Shown here in pieces: positions 34,022 through 42,800 of a stretch of 64,000 bases of DNA. Location: NCBI GenBank assembly GCA_902802305.1, contig CADCLG010000016.1, forward strand, positions 16,339-80,338, given 5' to 3'. This DNA is from an uncultured Spirochaetaceae bacterium. Its GTDB lineage: Bacteria > Spirochaetota > Spirochaetia > Treponematales > Treponemataceae. Within the stretch, counting starts at the first letter, position 1; the number at the start of each line of letters is the position of its first letter. The notes under the pieces are model-generated. The model saw only the letters and a list, made by a program, of their open reading frames with translations. It made no database searches and had not been told where the DNA came from. A program made the position numbers and the translations under genes.

Positions 34022-36118
34022 CTAAACCTTAAACTCGTCTATCTGTTTTCCAATCTTAATGATGGAATCTTTCATTCTGTCGGAAACTTCGGTAAGAACA
34101 GCGCCAGTTTCGTTAATTTTTTGGGCTCCAACAGCCATTTCGTCCATACTAGATTTCATGGAAATAGTAACATTCTGAAGCTGCTGAACTTCGGAAAGAA
34201 TAAGTTTGTTTCCTTCCTGCATTTCATCAGAAGCACTGCGAACTTCCTGTGTACTGTCATTCATCATTTTAAGTGCATCAAGAATCTGTTTTGAACCTTC
34301 ATTCTGTTCATCCATTGCGGTCCTGATTTGCAAAACAAGCTGGTCGGTATCTGCAAGCTCTTTTGATACAAGAGAGAAGGTTTTGCTGGCATCTGTAGAA
34401 GAATTAACAACCTCACGGATAGATTCCATAATCTGATTAAGCTGATTTGAAATCTGAGTTGACTGTTGTGAAGAAGTTTCAGAAAGCTTACGGATTTCGT
34501 CAGCAACTACAGCAAAGCCTTTTCCTGCTTCACCTGCATGGGCAGCTTCAATTGCGGCATTCATAGCAAGAAGATTTGTCTGTTCTGCAATATTAGCGAT
34601 AGCTACGTTTGCGTCTTTAAGAACTTCTGACTGATTTTCAATTGTCTGAACCTTCATGCTTACAGTTTCAAGTTTAGTAAATCCTTCCTGAGAATGAGAC
34701 TGCAAATCTCCGAATGAACGGTTCATCTTTTCTACAGAAGAGCTTACAGCATTGATGTTTCCAATCATTTCCTCAACGGCAGAAGAAGCCTGAACTACAC
34801 CAGAAGACTGATTTTCAATCATGTTATTCAAAGAATTGATATTTGCAGAAATCTCATCTACAGCACCGGCAGTTTGATCTACACCCATTTTCTGGTTTTC
34901 AAGCTGCTGGCGGAAGCTGTCTATATTGGCAATAATCTGTGTAATTGCACTTGCAGTATCTTGAGCAGTTGATGACATATCTTCACCAGCTACACCAAGC
35001 TCTGCCTTTGAAGCCTTTATATCAGAAATAATAGCCTGCAATTTTTCAGTAAAGTTATTAAAGCCCTGAACAACCAGACCTATTTCATTGTTGGATTTAA
35101 TTTCGATTCGCTGTGTAAGGTCAGCATTTCCCTGCGCAATTCCAGTAATTGCGTTTTCAACAATTTTAAGAGGCTTGAGTGAAAGAGAAAGAACAATTGC
35201 ACCAAGAATAAGAATGATAATAACCATTGCAATTCCAAAAAGAAGAGCTGCCTGAGCAATTTTTGTACCCAAAGCATCTACCATTTTTCCAGGAACTAAA
35301 AAGCCCATTCCCCACTGGGTTCCTTTTATGCCGGAATAAACAAGCAAATCCTTTTTACTTCCAGAATAAGAAGCAATCCATGCATAACCACTTTCACCTT
35401 CAACCATTCGTTTAGAAAGCTCTGAAAGATCTTCATGACCTTCGCCTGGATTGGTAATAAAGTTTCCGTCATCAGTAGCAACAGGATGATAAATTACGTC
35501 GCCTTCATGATCTATGATAAACATCCATATACCATCTGGAACATTAATAGACATCAAAGGCTTAATCAAATCATCAACATTGATAACGCCAGCAACCATA
35601 GCAAAGACATTTCCTTTTGCATTTCGGACAGCACGTGCAAAATGAACAACCTTTTTTCCTGTTGTTTTAGAAATTACAGGATTATCAAGATATTGTTCCT
35701 TTCCATCAACTATAATGGCTTTAAGATAATCACGATCCTTAATATTTGTACGAGTTCCATTGTCATTGTATGAAAGCCCCTGAGCATCGGCCAGCATGAT
35801 ATAATCATATTCCTTTGCACGAATCTGAGGATTCTGCTGGAGCCAGTTTCCTGCAAGATCAAATATACCAGGCTTCATTACATCAGAATTAACATAAGGA
35901 TTCAGCTGCCTGAAATAACCGTCTATAGTATGTTCCAGAGATTCCCTAATTGAAGTCGTAAGCATAACATAATTATTTATGTTGTCTATACGAGAATCTT
36001 TTTTAGCCAATTGTGACAATACTGCAACCTGAAATCCCGTAAGAGCTGCAATTCCAAGTCCAATCATAATAATCAAATTTAAAATAAGACTTGCCTTTCG
36101 TTTTTTTGTTTCAGACAT
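34022..36118 (-). CDS. Methyl-accepting chemotaxis receptor with double-Cache sensor
   Basis: A 698-residue transmembrane chemoreceptor. Membrane helices lie at about 11-33 and 283-308. The periplasmic part between them looks like a dCache domain ([47 protein letters not shown]). A HAMP domain follows ([22 protein letters not shown]), then the long signalling coiled coil with the invariant hairpin tip [34 protein letters not shown] (about 513-546). The ligand is unknown; Cache receptors often sense amino acids or organic acids. GAGGAG precedes the ATG, and a good promoter is at 36157-36184. It is transcribed alone, with its own terminator. Confidence 0.95.
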   Translation of the reverse strand: MSETKKRKASLILNLIIMIGLGIAALTGFQVAVLSQLAKKDSRIDNINNYVMLTTSIRESLEHTIDGYFRQLNPYVNSDVMKPGIFDLAGNWLQQNPQIRAKEYDYIMLADAQGLSYNDNGTRTNIKDRDYLKAIIVDGKEQYLDNPVISKTTGKKVVHFARAVRNAKGNVFAMVAGVINVDDLIKPLMSINVPDGIWMFIIDHEGDVIYHPVATDDGNFITNPGEGHEDLSELSKRMVEGESGYAWIASYSGSKKDLLVYSGIKGTQWGMGFLVPGKMVDALGTKIAQAALLFGIAMVIIILILGAIVLSLSLKPLKIVENAITGIAQGNADLTQRIEIKSNNEIGLVVQGFNNFTEKLQAIISDIKASKAELGVAGEDMSSTAQDTASAITQIIANIDSFRQQLENQKMGVDQTAGAVDEISANINSLNNMIENQSSGVVQASSAVEEMIGNINAVSSSVEKMNRSFGDLQSHSQEGFTKLETVSMKVQTIENQSEVLKDANVAIANIAEQTNLLAMNAAIEAAHAGEAGKGFAVVADEIRKLSETSSQQSTQISNQLNQIMESIREVVNSSTDASKTFSLVSKELADTDQLVLQIRTAMDEQNEGSKQILDALKMMNDSTQEVRSASDEMQEGNKLILSEVQQLQNVTISMKSSMDEMAVGAQKINETGAVLTEVSDRMKDSIIKIGKQIDEFKV

Positions 36119-36156
36119 AATAACTCCTCGTTTTTCTCCGAATACACAACACTTTT

Positions 36157-36184
36157 ATTATAGATGATTATACTGAACTTTCAA
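36157..36184 (-). promoter_or_regulatory. Promoter of the chemotaxis receptor gene
   Basis: On the minus strand TTGAAA (36179-36184) and TATAAT (36157-36162) are separated by 16 bases, about 40 bp before the ATG. The geometry is the same as for the lipoprotein operon promoter. Confidence 0.65.
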
Positions 36185-36302
36185 ACAAAAAATTTTATAA
36201 ATTAACTTAATAAGATATGATAGAATCATTATAATGCAAAATGAAAAACTTTTAAATATAATTCTTTGTTATTTCTAGATAATACAATTTCTTTATGTTA
36301 TA

Positions 36303-37892
36303 ATGGCAATTATGGAAGACAGACTTTTACCGATTGGCATTCAGGATTTTGAATATCTCAGAAAAAATAATTATATCTATATAGATAAGACTAATTTTAT
36401 CTATAAACTTACTCGAATGGGAAAGCCATATTTTCTTTCCCGTCCACGCCGTTTTGGAAAAAGCCTTTTTCTTTCTACTCTTGAAGCCTATTTTCTCGGC
36501 AAAAAGGATTTGTTTAAAGGCCTTGCAATCGAAAAATATGAGGCCAATAATCCTGAACCTTGGGCTGAATATCCTGTTATGAAGTTTTCACTGGCAAGCG
36601 GTGAGTTTACAAAGGAAAATGGACTCCGCGTTCGTTTGGAATCTTCGCTTTTAGATTTTGAAGAAAAATACAAAATAGAAAAAGACAGTGATGAACTGCC
36701 TGTACGTTTTGCTAATGACTTGAAATATGCCTTCCAAAAAACAGGACGAGGTGTTGTTGTTCTTGTTGATGAAAATGATAATCCCTTATTAAAAAATATA
36801 AACGTAAACAAAGAGCAGGAAGAAGAAAACCGCGCACTATATAAAGGCTTTTTTGCCGTTCTCAAGGATTGCGATGCCTATCTTCGCTTTGTGTTTTTTA
36901 CCGGAGTTACAAAGTTCAGCAAAGTCAGCATTTTCAGTGATCTCAATCAACTTAAAGACATTTCGCTCGATAGAAATTATGATGCAATCTGCGGAATTAC
37001 CCAGGAAGAGCTGGAAGAAAACTTTGTACCAGAAATTGAAGCAATGGCAGCAGAAAATGATTTTACAAAGGAAGAGTGTCTGACAGAACTAAAGCGCATG
37101 TACGACGGCTATCACTTCTGCATGAATTGTCCGGATATTTATAATCCTTTCAGCCTCTTAAATGCCTTTGCAGAAAATGATTTCGGTTCTTATTGGTTTG
37201 CAAGTGGTACACCTACTTTTCTTATAAATAAATTAGAGGACATTAATTTTGACCCGCGAAGATTTGAAAAACTAATAAAGGTTGACGAGACAGAAATTTC
37301 CGATTATCGTCCTGAAAATGCAGACCCTATTCCTCTATTTTATCAAAGCGGCTACCTTACTATAAAGGAATCAAACAAAAAGCAACGTTCTTATAAACTT
37401 GGATTTCCGAATGATGAAGTCAAATACGGATTCTTAAAGTCTCTTGCTCCAAGTTATTTAAAAGTAGAAGACAAGCCTACTCCTTTTAATATTATTCTTT
37501 TGGATGATGCAGTAGAAGAAGGCGATACAGATGCAATTCGCGACTGGTTTACTGCCTTATTTGCATTGCTGCCTTATCCGACAAGTGGAGATTTAGACAG
37601 CATAACTGAACAGAGTTTTCAGAATGTAATCTATATTACTCTTGTTGTCCTTGGAAAATATTGCCGCACAGAAGTTCATTCGGCAAAGGGCCGGGCAGAT
37701 TGCATTGTTGAAACTGATGATTACGTTTACTTATTTGAGTTTAAGCGGGATTCTTCTGCCAGAGAAGCTCTTGCACAAATTGAAGAACAAGGCTATGCCC
37801 TTCCTTATACCGCTGATAAAAGAAAGCTTTTTAAGATTGGCGTGAACTTTTCCAGTACAGAAAGAAACATAAGTGAATGGGAAGTGAAGTAA
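36303..37892 (+). CDS. AAA-ATPase-like / PD-(D/E)XK nuclease fusion protein
   Basis: A 529-residue protein of the 'AAA-ATPase_like' plus PD-(D/E)XK family (formerly DUF1703), common in many copies in gut bacteria and of unknown role. The N-terminal signature LPIGIQDFEYLRKNNYIYIDKT (9-30) is followed by the P-loop-like RPRRFGKSL (48-56). The Walker B region reads LVDENDNPL, where most members have IDEYDKPL, so ATP hydrolysis may be altered. The C-terminal nuclease motif is D466 (GRAD) with E479-F-K481 (LFEFKRDS). The start has no good ribosome site; ATG at 36312 is an alternative. A TATAAT at 36230-36235 may be its -10 box. Confidence 0.88.
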   Translation: MAIMEDRLLPIGIQDFEYLRKNNYIYIDKTNFIYKLTRMGKPYFLSRPRRFGKSLFLSTLEAYFLGKKDLFKGLAIEKYEANNPEPWAEYPVMKFSLASGEFTKENGLRVRLESSLLDFEEKYKIEKDSDELPVRFANDLKYAFQKTGRGVVVLVDENDNPLLKNINVNKEQEEENRALYKGFFAVLKDCDAYLRFVFFTGVTKFSKVSIFSDLNQLKDISLDRNYDAICGITQEELEENFVPEIEAMAAENDFTKEECLTELKRMYDGYHFCMNCPDIYNPFSLLNAFAENDFGSYWFASGTPTFLINKLEDINFDPRRFEKLIKVDETEISDYRPENADPIPLFYQSGYLTIKESNKKQRSYKLGFPNDEVKYGFLKSLAPSYLKVEDKPTPFNIILLDDAVEEGDTDAIRDWFTALFALLPYPTSGDLDSITEQSFQNVIYITLVVLGKYCRTEVHSAKGRADCIVETDDYVYLFEFKRDSSAREALAQIEEQGYALPYTADKRKLFKIGVNFSSTERNISEWEVK

Positions 37893-38167
37893 TTAACAGA
37901 TATAATGTAGCCGAAAACTGCTGATTACAGATTATTTGCAAAGTAAATCACTTTTTTTCAAAATCTTTCCTAAAACACTGCACTTTTTTTTCATTTTGCG
38001 ACTATATTATATATGTATAGACTTATAATTCTTTATAATCCCCCGTCAAACAAAGGAATTACATATAGTTTTCCATTTTTTCTAAGTGCCCCCCATTTTT
38101 TATTTAGGGACAATTTGAGCAGAAAGTTTATCTGCATGTCCCAGAAAATAATTATGGAGGACAAAAT
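37893..38167 (+). other. Intergenic region with repeat copy and leader hairpin before rpn
   Basis: There is no gene here. It contains repeat copy 1 (37910-37937), several T runs, AT-rich -10-like boxes around 38,008-38,036, and a two-part hairpin just before the ribosome site: GGGACA 38107-38112 with TGTCCC 38137-38142, enclosing GCAGA 38119-38123 with TCTGC 38131-38135. The hairpin could modulate translation of the nuclease. Confidence 0.45.
37910..37937 (+). repeat. 28-bp direct repeat, copy 1 (left of rpn)
   Basis: Positions 37910-37937 match 39061-39088 in 27 of 28 bases (A/G difference at the eighth base), in the same orientation. The core reads CTGCTGATTACAGATTATTT. The two copies bracket the Rpn nuclease gene. 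Confidence 0.85.
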
Positions 38168-38995
38168 ATGTCTAACTATTATGATTCAAACCTCACCCCG
38201 GAGGAAAAATGGGAAAAGGCAACCATAGCCAACAATTTTATCTTTTACAAGATTATGCGTAACAATCCAGACGTGTGTAAGGAACTGCTTGAAATCCTTT
38301 TGGAAATTGAAATTGACCATATCCAGATACGCGGGGAAGAAACAGTTGAGATTGATTTTGGCAGTAAAGGAATACGGCTTGATGTTTACGCAAAGAACTC
38401 CAGCCAGGCATTTAATCTTGAAATGCAGTCTACCGACACAAAAGAGCTTCCAGAAAGAGCAAGATACTATCAGGGAAGTATTGATGTTGACTGCTTGAAA
38501 TCGGGGCAGATTTACAAAGATTTGAAGGATTCTTACGTAATATTCATCTGCATTCCAGATGTTTTTGGTAAAGGACTCGCCCGTTACAGTTTTGAAAATC
38601 TATGTTGCGAAGATACCAGCATCCATCTGAACGACAGGGCATACAAATACTTTTTTATTGCTTCAAACTGTGATAAAATACTAAATGAAAAGCAGAGGGC
38701 ATTTCTAAAGGTTGTAGTCGGTCAGAAGGCCAGCGACAATTTTTCTAAGAAAATTGAAGAACTGACGGAAGAAGCCAAACATAATACACAATGGAGGCAT
38801 CAGTATATGGAATGGGAAAGACAAAGAACTTATGATTTTGAAAGCGGGAAGGAAGCTGGAAAAAAAGCTAAAGCAAAAGAATCTGCAATAGCACTGCTAA
38901 AAGAAAACATTCCTCCAGAAACTATTTCTAAGTGTATAAAACTCCCTTTAGAAAAAGTGCTTGAATTACAAAAAGATATTCTTGTAGAAGTGTAA
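38168..38995 (+). CDS. Rpn/PD-(D/E)XK nuclease family protein
   Basis: A 275-residue member of the 'PD-(D/E)XK nuclease family transposase' group (Rpn-like), a different subgroup from the gene at 3772. The N-terminal KATIANNFIFYKIMRNNPDVCKELLEILL is characteristic. The likely active site is D72 (RLDVYAK) and E85-x-Q87 (FNLEMQS). The C-terminus has the charged linker ESGKEAGKKAKAKES and a helical end. GGAGG precedes the ATG. Two nearly identical 28-bp direct repeats bracket the gene, and a 9-bp inverted repeat follows it, which hints at past mobility. Family members are reported DNA endonucleases that stimulate recombination. Confidence 0.88.
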   Translation: MSNYYDSNLTPEEKWEKATIANNFIFYKIMRNNPDVCKELLEILLEIEIDHIQIRGEETVEIDFGSKGIRLDVYAKNSSQAFNLEMQSTDTKELPERARYYQGSIDVDCLKSGQIYKDLKDSYVIFICIPDVFGKGLARYSFENLCCEDTSIHLNDRAYKYFFIASNCDKILNEKQRAFLKVVVGQKASDNFSKKIEELTEEAKHNTQWRHQYMEWERQRTYDFESGKEAGKKAKAKESAIALLKENIPPETISKCIKLPLEKVLELQKDILVEV

Positions 38996-39018
38996 AGAAG
39001 TTAGAGTGTTTACGCTGG

Positions 39019-39058
39019 ATCCGTCAATTCTAGCATTATTTAGTTAGATTTGACGGAT
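39019..39058. repeat. Inverted repeat behind the rpn gene
   Basis: A perfect 9-bp inverted repeat (ATCCGTCAA 39019-39027, TTGACGGAT 39050-39058) around a 22-base AT-rich loop. It ends two bases before repeat copy 2. There is no T run, so it is not a standard terminator. It could be part of the element boundary. Confidence 0.6.
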
Positions 39059-39060
39059 AC

Positions 39061-39088
39061 GCCGAAAGCTGCTGATTACAGATTATTT
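39061..39088 (+). repeat. 28-bp direct repeat, copy 2 (right of rpn)
   Basis: It matches copy 1 at 37910-37937 in 27 of 28 positions. The DUF2442 gene ends inside it: its stop codon is at 39076-39078 and its last residues are encoded by the repeat and the bases just beyond, so insertion of the repeat may have set the C-terminus of that protein. Confidence 0.85.
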
Positions 39089-39318
39089 ACACTTTTGTAA
39101 TATAAATCATCTGGACATATATCCTGTCCGTTAGGCCATTCTACATTGAATCCATTTGTATGAACACGATTAAAATATGTTATGTTATTTAATTCATTGA
39201 ACCATGAACCTTTAATATATGGCTTGACGTCAAAGTATTTTTTCTCACCATTATCAAATTCTAATAAGAGATTATAATTATTTTCTGGTAATACATTTAT
39301 TACAGTCGGTCTTAACAT
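39076..39318 (-). CDS. DUF2442 family protein
   Basis: An 80-residue protein with the DUF2442 pattern: RPTVINVLPENNYNLLLEFDNGEKKYFDVKPYI, then GFNVEWPNGQDICPDDLY. It follows the DUF4160 gene by 8 bp, and its AGGAG ribosome site overlaps the end of that gene, so the two are coupled. DUF4160/DUF2442 pairs recur next to each other in many genomes and are often listed as toxin-antitoxin-like, but their function is not established. The last residues (YKSVNNL) fall in the 28-bp repeat region, so the original C-terminus may have been altered. Confidence 0.85.
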   Translation of the reverse strand: MLRPTVINVLPENNYNLLLEFDNGEKKYFDVKPYIKGSWFNELNNITYFNRVHTNGFNVEWPNGQDICPDDLYYKSVNNL

Positions 39319-39326
39319 AATTACTC

Positions 39327-39593
39327 CTATTTTAACGGGTCAATTTTAAAATACTGTTCTCCTTCATCAAGTAACTTCCAATTTGCAAATAAATCTTCCT
39401 TATGAATTTCTATCCAGGCTTCAACAAGCTTTTTCTTTGATGGAGGAATCGTTCCTTCTATAATTTCACCTTCCAGTGAAAAAACAGACTCTTCATCACC
39501 ACAAATAACATGAATATGAGGAACATGATGCTTCCCGCCATGTTCTGATTGCATTCGAATAATGATTCCATAAAACATTGAAAGAACTGGCAT
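39327..39593 (-). CDS. DUF4160 family protein
   Basis: An 88-residue protein with the DUF4160 hallmark HGGKHHVPHIHVICGDEESVFSLEG (histidine-rich, about 18-42) and the partly conserved C-terminal WIEIHKEDLFANWKLLDEGE. It precedes and is coupled to the DUF2442 gene. AAGGGGG precedes the ATG, and a plausible promoter (TTGTAT, 17 bases, TATTAT) is at 39613-39641. It is probably half of a small two-protein module. Toxin-antitoxin behaviour is only an inference from the gene arrangement. Confidence 0.85.
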   Translation of the reverse strand: MPVLSMFYGIIIRMQSEHGGKHHVPHIHVICGDEESVFSLEGEIIEGTIPPSKKKLVEAWIEIHKEDLFANWKLLDEGEQYFKIDPLK

Positions 39594-39612
39594 CTTACCC
39601 CCTTGAAATTAC

Positions 39613-39641
39613 ATAATATATCAGACAATTAAAAAATACAA
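39613..39641 (-). promoter_or_regulatory. Promoter of the DUF4160/DUF2442 pair
   Basis: On the minus strand TTGTAT (39636-39641) and TATTAT (39613-39618) have a 17-base spacer. It lies just beyond the giant gene's terminator, so the pair should be transcribed independently of the giant gene. Confidence 0.42.
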
Positions 39642-39661
39642 CTTTTTATTGACAGATACGA

Positions 39662-39720
39662 ACTAAAAAATCACCGTCGCAGGACTAAGGGGTTTAGTCT
39701 TACGCCGGTGATTTATATTT
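39662..39720. terminator. Terminator of the giant gene
   Basis: A 9-bp perfect outer stem (AAATCACCG 39668-39676, CGGTGATTT 39706-39714) with an inner 6-bp stem (GACTAA/TTAGTC around GGGGT). T-rich runs on both flanks make it bidirectional. It lies about 125 bp after the giant gene's stop. The 125-bp stretch between has no gene; it holds two TGTGGGGT motifs on the minus strand. Confidence 0.85.
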
Positions 39721-39840
39721 TTTTAATGTTACTTTTTTAGAATGTAAGAATGTAGTAAGGTTTGCCTCCAGTCTGTGAGGAATGTGTCTTTTAACAACAA
39801 ACCCCACATTTAGAAAGGAGCAAATACCCCACAATTCAAA

Positions 39841-42800
39841 TTACTTCATTTGGGCGGTTTCGATATAACCTTTTGAACCATCTGTTATGGCATAACCGAG
39901 AATAGGATTCATTGTACCATTTCCCCATACCATGCCATTATTCGCAGCAGGAGTTGTCTTACCGATATTTGACCCACTTGCACCTGGAGCTTTACCGTTC
40001 GATATTTTTCCATCTGTTGTTGAATATGTAAGTTCTCCAACATGTTCTTCTTCAGTACTCTTCCATACTCCAACATTAATATGGTCTACAGAAATTCTAC
40101 TTCCAGAAGGAATTACACTTATTTCCCATGAACCTGTGAAACATTCATCGTCATCTGCACCATTTAGAACAGTTGCGGAATCAATAGAAGTATCTCCAGC
40201 CCAATATGCAATCTTTGGATGAGCACAGTTGCCTGCATAATAACTGATATATGGTATTGGTTTTCTGTTTGAATCCAAGGCAACATCGATGTTCAATTCA
40301 TTACCGATAATACCATAAGAATCTACTATGCCAGTTTTAGCATTGGATGGTTCTTGGAAGTTTGCAATATATGCATAATATAAGTCACCGTTTAAACCAT
40401 CGTAAGCAGCAATATGTACACCGTTATTTGCATCAACAGTTACTTTACAATATTCACCAATACCATTTTCTGCTCCAAAGATTGCAACAGGAGTAGTCCA
40501 TTTTGTATCAGCCTGAGAATACTGACCAACCTGAATGGAATTTGGAGTCAAGTTGTAAGAATACAGAAGCTGTGAATTTTCTGCATCCCACCAGACAGCA
40601 ACCACAGCATCATCATTTGTACCGCCGTCTTTAATTGCAGCAATGCTGACATATTTACCAGCATAAACTGGCTGATTGCTAGTTGTGGTTACTGCAGTGT
40701 TTAATGTTTCTAATGCGTTGGTAGTATATTTTCGAGTTGCCTTAGTAGTACTATTAGCATTATACTCTAAATAACTTGTAACAGTTTTTCTGTATTTTTC
40801 TGTCGTATGACCTGCAATCAAAGAGTTATGTTCTAGTCTATACCAGCCATTCTTATTTTCAAGAGTTTGTTTACCATTAGACTCTGCATAGGTGTTAGTT
40901 TCTGTTAATAGAACAGTAGCTTCAATTGTACCATCATCTAATGTTGTTATGAGAGTAGAATTTTTACTAGCATCAATATTACCCGACTCTGGTTGTCCGT
41001 AATAATCACCAAAGAATGTTGCTATTTGCTCATCTGTATCCTTATCTTTATACCAATTTGTTTTTTTCGTATTTGTAAAGACTCCATGCTTAAAACGAAT
41101 CTCGTCATTTATCTCATCATAATATGCAAGATAGAGTTTTGTTTCATCAGTAGAACTAGCTGTCGTAGCAATCGATGGGGAGCGTACCCTCTCTTTGTTA
41201 AAGTTTCTTGTCATATTTCCACTGCTGTCGTAATCAGCTTGAGCAATATATTCCAAACGATACTGATTCTTTCCGTTATCATAGCCAGCTGTACCTGTAT
41301 CCGCAGTTCCCCAGCGACTGGTCATAATTCTGAATGTATCAGCCCTGTTATCGGCGATATCACCACCAGCGGCTGTTCCATAAGAATAACCAAAGGAATC
41401 ATAAGCAAGACCAACACTTGTCCAGAAGTCATAACCACCAATCCAGGTCTTATAAGAATTAGTTTTACCATTTGGCATACTGTAATACAGAGTACTGTTT
41501 ACAAAAGCAAAACCAACATCATGGCTGCTTGGGTTTATTGCCATTACAGGTTGTGTCGCATAACCATCTTTTGGTGTTACTGCCTTTGGTGTAATCTGCC
41601 AAACATCCAAAATAACATCATCCGTAAGTAAATTGTTATTATCGTGATTCGGGAGACGGTTGTAAGCATAAGCATAGGTATCATCATCATAAGAACCTGT
41701 ATGTGAACCTTTAGCATTATTGTTGTTTGAATTGTTCAGCATTGGAACATCGCTTACTGTAAGAATAAGGTTACCAGATGTCATATCAGGAATTGATACT
41801 GCGATATAGTCACCGTTGGCATTATCTCTACCATGACTTGAATAAGTACTATTGGTAATAGCAGCTTTCTTTACAGTTGATACATCGTAACCAGTTTCAT
41901 TTGGAGCTAAATCGAACAAGTTGAATCCGTATACCTTAATTGTCTCGTCAGAAGAAACTGGATAATGTCCAAGTGCAGTTCTGCTATATACAGACCAGTT
42001 ACCTTTCTTGAGAGAACTTAATTTTGTTTCTACTTTTGTAATATACGGAACAACATCCATTCTGTAGTAACAAGTAGGCTCATCTAAAGTAGTTGGAGTT
42101 GTATCTGTAACATTAGAAGAATGAGGATTTTCATAAGTAGAAGGATATGTTGTTACCGTTTCTCCAGTTTCACTATCTTCCTCTTCATGTGTGGTATAAC
42201 CAGTTATAGAACCACGGTCTACTGCCTTAACAATAATTGGCACATCAGTTTTTGCAACATCAGTAATCTTTGAAGAATCAAAACTGAATATAAACTTGAC
42301 TGTATTACCATTTTGATTAGAAACATCTCCACCTTCTGGTATAGAAACTTCCCAGTTATTTTCAGCCATAGTACCAAGACTACTCCAAGTACCATTTGTA
42401 TTACGCTCTGCAACTTTTACAAAGTCAGATTCTCCATTAAGAGTTAGAATCTTAATATGCAATTCTTTTACAAGAACATTATCCCATGCCTCTCCTTTTA
42501 TAGAAACCTTTCCAGAAACTTTAGGGTCAGAATCATAAAGGCCAGTTGTATCATTTGTATGACCGTCAGGGGCAATCCAATCAGATTCAAGCTCAATATG
42601 ACCTTGAAGATCTGCGATAGATTGATTCTGTCCTAAACCAGCAGAACCATAAATTGAATTATTACGTAAATTATCCCAATAGAATGGTTCGAGTTTTGCA
42701 GTTGGAGGTTCGTTATCGGTAAGTACAAGATTTACTGGTACTTCAAGGTAAGCAGTATTTGTTCCTTCACCATAATTTGCTACAGTGTTATCATAAATAT

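Noticed and set aside
38013..38228. 71-codon frame before the second rpn gene
   Set aside because: It overlaps the leader hairpin and the ribosome site of rpn, has no recognisable domain, and has poor start context.
39001..39095. Possible integron attC site
   Set aside because: The inverted repeat and the adjacent 28-bp repeat recall attC, and oral treponemes have integrons, but no GTTRRRY/RYYYAAC core sites in the right places or integrase are seen.
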